Below are positions 6,118-10,450 of a stretch of DNA of 10,450 nucleotides, piece after piece. The stretch comes from Gallionellaceae bacterium (GTDB taxonomy: Bacteria > Pseudomonadota > Gammaproteobacteria > Burkholderiales > Gallionellaceae), in NCBI GenBank assembly GCA_003151655.1, contig PLYB01000156.1, positions 153-10,602 of the forward strand, in the 5' to 3' direction. The translations under genes and the position numbers were made by a program. The notes below the pieces were generated by a model. That model was given only the letters and a program-made list of their open reading frames with translations. It was not told where the DNA came from and searched no databases. The first letter of the stretch is position 1. Every line of letters starts with the position of its first letter.

Positions 6118-7229
6118 TGAAGATTGGCGTTCCCAAAGAGATTAAATGCAATGAGAATCGTGTCGCGCTGGTTCCGGCGGGTGTTGAAGCATTAGTAGCA
6201 GCCGGACATTCCGTATGCGTCGAAAGCGGAGCCGGTCTGGGCAGCGGGTTCAGCGATGCGCAATACTCGGCAGTCGGCGCGCACATCGCTGCCGATGCCG
6301 ATTCTGTCTGGACAGCCGCCGAGTTGATCGTCAAAGTAAAAGAGCCGATCCGATCCGAGTGGTCGCGCATTCGATCCGGACAAACGCTGTTTACTTATTT
6401 TCACTTTGCCGCCAACCACGAATTGACGCAGGCGCATCTCGATTCCGGTGCGACTTGTATCGCTTATGAAACGGTGCAATTGCCCTCGGGTGAATTGCCT
6501 TTGCTCACCCCGATGTCGGAAGTCGCCGGACGCATGGCGGTACAGGAAGGCGCGAAATATCTGGAGAAACAATATGGCGGTCGCGGCGTTTTATTGGGTG
6601 GCGTGCCCGGTGTTGCTGCCGCGCATGTGGTGGTGCTCGGCGGCGGCGTAGTGGGCAGTCATGCGGCGAAAATGGCCGCAGGTCTCGGTGCCCGCGTTAC
6701 CATTCTAGATATTTCTCTGGAGCGTCTGCGTTATCTCAGCGAAGTTTTCTCGGCCAACGTGCAAACGCTATTTTCCAATCGCCACAATTTGCTGGAGCAG
6801 ATTGCCACCGCCGATCTGGTGATCGGCGGCGTGCTCATTCCGGGGGCAACAGCACCGAGATTAATCCGGCGCGACGACTTGAAAATCATGCGCGAAGGCG
6901 CGGTTATCGTGGACGTGGCGGTCGATCAGGGCGGCTGCGTGGAAACGACGCACCCGACCACACATCAAGACCCGGTCTACATCGTGGATGGCGTGGTTCA
7001 CTATGCCGTGGCGAATATGCCCGGCGGCGTGCCGCGCACCTCCACGCTGGCGCTCACCAATGCCACCCTGCCCTATCTGAAACAGCTGGCAAACAAAGGC
7101 TGGCAGCAGGCATTGCGTGACAACACATCCTTGCGGCAAGGATTGAATATCGTTGACGGAAAAATTTGCTATCGCGCCGTGGCGAATACTTTTGATTTGC
7201 CCTGCTCTACGCCGGAAACGTTTCTCTAG
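6117..7229 (+). CDS. ald: Alanine dehydrogenase (370 aa)
   Basis: Ald catalyses the reversible NAD-dependent oxidative deamination of L-alanine to pyruvate and ammonia in the cytoplasm. The protein begins MKIGVPKEIKCNENRVAL, the usual family start, and its 370 residues match the normal length of about 370. Known active-site positions are all present in register: R15, K75 (VKVKEP), H96 (YFHFA) and D270 (VDVAVDQGG). The Rossmann glycine motif GGGVVG is at 175-180, with D198 after the second beta strand as the NAD-ribose acidic residue, which indicates NAD rather than NADP. MPGGVPRTST at 301-310 is another family hallmark. The start is set by AAGGAG at 6101 and the TAATG overlap with the dioxygenase gene. 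Sequence upstream in this frame (from 5961) is just the alternative frame of the dioxygenase gene. GC content is clearly higher than in the 1106-4351 block. Confidence 0.96.
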   Translation: MKIGVPKEIKCNENRVALVPAGVEALVAAGHSVCVESGAGLGSGFSDAQYSAVGAHIAADADSVWTAAELIVKVKEPIRSEWSRIRSGQTLFTYFHFAANHELTQAHLDSGATCIAYETVQLPSGELPLLTPMSEVAGRMAVQEGAKYLEKQYGGRGVLLGGVPGVAAAHVVVLGGGVVGSHAAKMAAGLGARVTILDISLERLRYLSEVFSANVQTLFSNRHNLLEQIATADLVIGGVLIPGATAPRLIRRDDLKIMREGAVIVDVAVDQGGCVETTHPTTHQDPVYIVDGVVHYAVANMPGGVPRTSTLALTNATLPYLKQLANKGWQQALRDNTSLRQGLNIVDGKICYRAVANTFDLPCSTPETFL

Positions 7230-7258
7230 TGAGGCACAGTTAAATTACCCCGGCATAG

Positions 7259-7591
7259 CTGGAGGTTGACCTAACTGAATTAAGCAGTCAGCATTTTTAC
7301 GATGATTGCTTTGCATCGTTGGCAGACAACGGCATCCTGATCGTCAATTTATGGAGTAGTAACGAGCATTATCCGGATTATTTGGAGCGAATTCACACTA
7401 GCTTTTCCGGCTGCGTAACAGTCATGGATTCCGACGACAGCTTCAACCAAATTGCAATTGCAGTAAAGGCCGGGCAGTTCCCCCCCGCCGCAAACGTTAT
7501 CCGGCATCATGCCAATTTGCTAAGCTTGTCGCACCCGCTGAATTTTCAAGCAAAATCCAACAAGCTCATAGATGCCTTGCAGATGGGGTAG
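7259..7591 (+). pseudogene. C-terminal remnant of a spermidine-synthase-like gene
   Basis: The frame opens right after a TAG at 7256-7258 and runs to TAG 7589-7591. It reads HFYDDCFASLADNGILIVNLW, then YLERIHTSFSG, then a FNQIAIAV segment. This matches the C-terminal third of polyamine-aminopropyltransferase-like proteins, where a final VD...FY..C...L...G.L.VNL strand-helix unit is followed by a ...GN.IA.AV strand. The N-terminal beta-barrel and the S-adenosylmethionine-fold GxGxG and acidic motifs are absent. No ATG is available in frame; TTG 7319 is the only start-like codon, and the family match continues upstream of it. A GGAGG at 7261-7265 has no start codon at proper spacing. I read it as a gene truncated at its 5' side, abutting ald by about 30 bases. 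A short functional peptide cannot be ruled out. Confidence 0.6.
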
Positions 7592-7642
7592 ATAAATGAC
7601 ATTTCATTCTAGGAAGGCGAGTAATTCGTAACGTCCACTTTG

Positions 7643-10450
7643 ATGCTTAACATTCTCAATCTTGTTTTCTCGCCCCCCGAAAGCAGCGTGCTATACACGG
7701 GGAGTTATGACCCTGTGCTCGTCAGTCTTTCCGTCATGGTTGCGGTATTGGCCTCTTACGCTTCCTTGATGGTTTCTCAACACGTAATGGCAGTCAGATC
7801 AGCAACAGTAAGGCGACTGTGGCTTGCAGGTGGAGGACTGAGCCTGGGTCTCGGCATCTGGGCGATGCATTTCGTCGGGATGCTGGCCTTCAGCCTGCCG
7901 TGCACGAGTAACTATGATCCTACGGTTACTTTGCTGTCGATGATTCCAAGTATTCTTGCCAGCACCCTTGCCATAAAAATAATCAGTCGCAATGAGCTAT
8001 CACGTGCGCAACTTGCTGCCGGTGGACTGCTAATCGGTGCCGGGATCGGTGCCATGCACTACTCGGGAATGGCGGCAATGCATCTTAATGGCATAATCCG
8101 CTACGACATCAATCTGTTCCTGTTATCCATCCTGGTTGCGGTTGTTCTTGCCACTTTCGCTTTGTGGATCAAGTTTCGTTTGCACTCGATGATGAGTCGC
8201 TGGAACAATTGGGGGACGCTTGCCAGCGCGCTGGTAATGGGCTTGGCCGTTTCAGGCATGCACTACACGGCAATGGCATCCGCCTACTTTATTCGTGATG
8301 GCGACGCTACGATTGCCAACTCCGGTATCGCACCGACATTTCTTGCTGCAATTGTGCTGGCGGCAACCGGCCTGATTATAGTCGTAACCATAGTTGCAAC
8401 CTACGTCGAAAAACCAAACTTCTTATCTCTTGGACGATCCTTCAAGTTGATAGGCTTGCTGATTATCGGCTGGGGAGTCATTGCCTGGTTGAGTGCGGAT
8501 TATTACTACAACCAGCGCGCCAGCAGGATGTATCAGCATGAGACGCAATATGCCAAAGAGCAGGCAGAAAATGTTGCTAACAACATTGATGAAAGCTTGC
8601 AATTGTTAAAGGGCATCCCTGTTATGTTCTCACGCGATGATGATACCCGCCGGGTGCTGCGCCGCTTCGGCGCACATGCAACCCCGTCAACTCTACCTTA
8701 TGAGCAACTCAAACAACGCTGGACGAATGACAAGGCGTTCAGCGAACTTAATTTAATTCTCAGCGCCGGGCAAAATGATCTCAAGGTCGACATGATATTT
8801 GTGCTCAATGCCGCAGGAGACTGCGTGGCTTCCGGCAGCGTCGCCAGACCCAATAGCCCTGTGGGCACCAATTATGCGGATCGGGAGTATTTTCGTCAGG
8901 CTCAGGCAGGGCAACGTGGCCACCAATACGTTGTGTCCCGGTCAAATGGCATACCCGGCCTGTACTACTCCTACCCGGTCGTTGAGAACGGACACTTTCT
9001 CGGTGCTGTCGTTGCCAAACGGGATATAGCAAAATTGTCCTACTGGACCAATCAGGCCAACGCATTTATAGCTGACGCTAACGGGGTCATCGTTCTTGCT
9101 CCGGACAGGCACCTCGAATTTCTTACCTTACCCGATGCTCCCGTCGCAAAATTCCCGCTTGAAAAGGTATTGTTACAGTACAAAAGAAGTGTGCTGGAGC
9201 CTTTAGAAATTACCCCGTGGGGGGACAGTCGCTTCCCTTTGGCCGTCACTATCGGGAATAACAATCTCCCCGCAGTATTGTTTTCCAAGAGCCTGCCCGA
9301 GGATGCCATTACCATTTACGAGCCACGCACTTTAGACGAGCTCATCTATTTGCGCAGCGAGAGGTCTTGGCTATTTTTGTTGCTCGCCAGCATCGGCAGC
9401 ATGCTGATTGTCACCGCCACGGCAGTGATGACTTATTTGCGTGAGTCACAAAAAGCTGCGGCCGAAAATCGCATTGCCGCCACTGCCTTTGAATCTCAGG
9501 AAGGCATGCTAATCACCGATGCCAACAACCTGATCCTGCGGATTAACCAGGCAGTGACCTATATTACCGGCTATACCGATGAAGAGCTCTTGGGCAAAGA
9601 TCCAAGTATCTTCAGCTCCGGTCGTCATGATGCAAATTTTTACGCTGCCATGTGGAAGATCATCAATAGCACTGGCACATGGGAAGGAGAGCTCTGGAAC
9701 CGGCGCAAAAACGGCGAAATTTACCCGGAATTTATAACCATCACCGCCGTAAAAGACAAAGACGGCAGCGTCATGAATTATGTTGCCACATTCAGTGACA
9801 AAACCATCAGCAAAGCGGCTGAAGAAGAAATCAAGCATCTTGCGTTTTTCGATTCGCTGACGCAATTACCCAACAGGCGCTTGCTGGTAGACAGGTTGCA
9901 ACAAGCATTAGCGTCCAGTGTGCGAACCAATCAAGAGGGGGCACTGTTGTTCATTGACCTGGATAATTTCAAGTCACTCAACGACTCGCTGGGGCACGAT
10001 GTTGGTGACATGCTGTTGCAACAGGTCGCGCAACGCCTGAAGTCCTGTGTGCGGGAAGGTGACACGGTAGCCCGTTTCGGCGGTGATGAATTCGTGGTGA
10101 TGCTGGAAGATTTGAGCGAGCATACCCTTGAGGCAGCCGAGCAGACCGAATTAGTCGGGCAGAAAATCCTTGTCACGCTCAATCAGCCATACCAGCTTGC
10201 CTCTTTCAAACACCATAGCACGCCCAGCATTGGAGCAACTCTTTTCGGCGACCAGCAACATTCGATTGATGAACTTTTGAAACAAGCGGATATCGCTATG
10301 TATCAGGCCAAGAAAGCCGGTCGCAATACCCTGTGTTTTTTCGATCCGGAGATGCAGAACATTATTAACGCTCATGCAGCCATGGAAGAGGAATTACATT
10401 TGGCGCTGGAGAACCTGCAGTTTCAATTGTATTACCAGATACAGGTGGAT
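7643..10450 (+). CDS. MHYT-Cache-PAS-GGDEF-EAL c-di-GMP signalling protein (936 residues visible; 3' end outside window)
   Basis: One uninterrupted frame runs from ATG 7643 to the last base. Residues about 25-255 are a seven-helix MHYT membrane sensor with MHFVGM (75-80), MHYSGM (138-143) and MHYTAM (206-211), proposed in the family to bind metal and sense redox gases. A membrane helix at about 268-285 leads into a periplasmic Cache-like sensor (about 287-570; NYADREYF at 410-417 and GIPGLYYSYPV at 436-446, as in DctB-type Cache domains), closed by a helix at 576-597. A PAS domain (about 610-720) and a GGDEF domain follow. The GGDEF domain has D772, an intact GGDEF at 813-817 and an inhibitory RxxD (R804-D807) five residues before it, so active, product-inhibited diguanylate cyclase is expected. 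From residue 914 an EAL phosphodiesterase domain begins (LYYQIQVD) and is cut off. No Shine-Dalgarno is close to the start; an in-frame TAA at 7622 limits it to TTG 7640 or ATG 7643. Confidence 0.93.
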   Translation, partial: MLNILNLVFSPPESSVLYTGSYDPVLVSLSVMVAVLASYASLMVSQHVMAVRSATVRRLWLAGGGLSLGLGIWAMHFVGMLAFSLPCTSNYDPTVTLLSMIPSILASTLAIKIISRNELSRAQLAAGGLLIGAGIGAMHYSGMAAMHLNGIIRYDINLFLLSILVAVVLATFALWIKFRLHSMMSRWNNWGTLASALVMGLAVSGMHYTAMASAYFIRDGDATIANSGIAPTFLAAIVLAATGLIIVVTIVATYVEKPNFLSLGRSFKLIGLLIIGWGVIAWLSADYYYNQRASRMYQHETQYAKEQAENVANNIDESLQLLKGIPVMFSRDDDTRRVLRRFGAHATPSTLPYEQLKQRWTNDKAFSELNLILSAGQNDLKVDMIFVLNAAGDCVASGSVARPNSPVGTNYADREYFRQAQAGQRGHQYVVSRSNGIPGLYYSYPVVENGHFLGAVVAKRDIAKLSYWTNQANAFIADANGVIVLAPDRHLEFLTLPDAPVAKFPLEKVLLQYKRSVLEPLEITPWGDSRFPLAVTIGNNNLPAVLFSKSLPEDAITIYEPRTLDELIYLRSERSWLFLLLASIGSMLIVTATAVMTYLRESQKAAAENRIAATAFESQEGMLITDANNLILRINQAVTYITGYTDEELLGKDPSIFSSGRHDANFYAAMWKIINSTGTWEGELWNRRKNGEIYPEFITITAVKDKDGSVMNYVATFSDKTISKAAEEEIKHLAFFDSLTQLPNRRLLVDRLQQALASSVRTNQEGALLFIDLDNFKSLNDSLGHDVGDMLLQQVAQRLKSCVREGDTVARFGGDEFVVMLEDLSEHTLEAAEQTELVGQKILVTLNQPYQLASFKHHSTPSIGATLFGDQQHSIDELLKQADIAMYQAKKAGRNTLCFFDPEMQNIINAHAAMEEELHLALENLQFQLYYQIQVD

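Noticed and set aside
6192..6651. Several ORFs on both strands inside ald
   Set aside because: All are contained in a full-length alanine dehydrogenase with intact active-site residues.
8799..10375. Multiple short ORFs in the distal region, mostly minus strand
   Set aside because: A single uninterrupted plus-strand frame with Cache, PAS and GGDEF motifs spans the region to the window end.
1..10450. CRISPR array, tRNA, rRNA, transposase or integrase
   Set aside because: No regularly spaced direct repeats, no cloverleaf-like or rRNA-like stretches and no transposase or recombinase motifs were seen on either strand.

Overview
The window looks like chromosomal DNA of a Gram-negative proteobacterium, most likely a betaproteobacterium of the Gallionellaceae/Nitrosomonadales kind. 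This is inferred from an Mpl-type peptidoglycan-recycling ligase, lipoprotein and signal-peptide genes, and a large MHYT-Cache-PAS-GGDEF-EAL regulator, an architecture common in freshwater and sediment betaproteobacteria. The placement is an impression from protein style, not a database match.

Layout: (1) 3-827, the 3' part of mpl. (2) 828-1105, a gene-free stretch with a degenerate inverted repeat. (3) 1106-4351, an AT-richer block of three plus-strand genes that I do not recognise: a 55-residue Ser/Thr-rich putative lipoprotein, a 794-residue exported Ser/Thr/Asn/Gly-rich protein with 12 cysteines, a strong intrinsic terminator, and a 206-residue protein with a TonB-like N-terminal anchor. 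(4) 4352-4784, gene-free and AT-rich. (5) 4785-5141, minus strand, a small GIY-YIG-like protein. (6) 5353-7229, a two-gene operon of a 2-oxoglutarate/Fe(II) amino-acid-dioxygenase-like protein and alanine dehydrogenase, joined by a TAATG overlap. (7) 7259-7591, a C-terminal remnant of a spermidine-synthase-like gene. (8) 7643-10450, a large membrane c-di-GMP enzyme cut by the window end inside its EAL domain.

The genes do not form one pathway. Mpl recycles cell-wall tripeptide. The dioxygenase/Ald pair probably acts on free amino acids. The last gene makes and perhaps degrades c-di-GMP in response to membrane and periplasmic signals. The least explained part is the 1106-4351 cassette. Its first two genes appear translationally coupled, all three products are predicted to sit at or beyond the inner membrane, and two of the three carry cysteine pairs. 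It is the best candidate here for an undescribed envelope or secreted system, but nothing in the sequence fixes its function.
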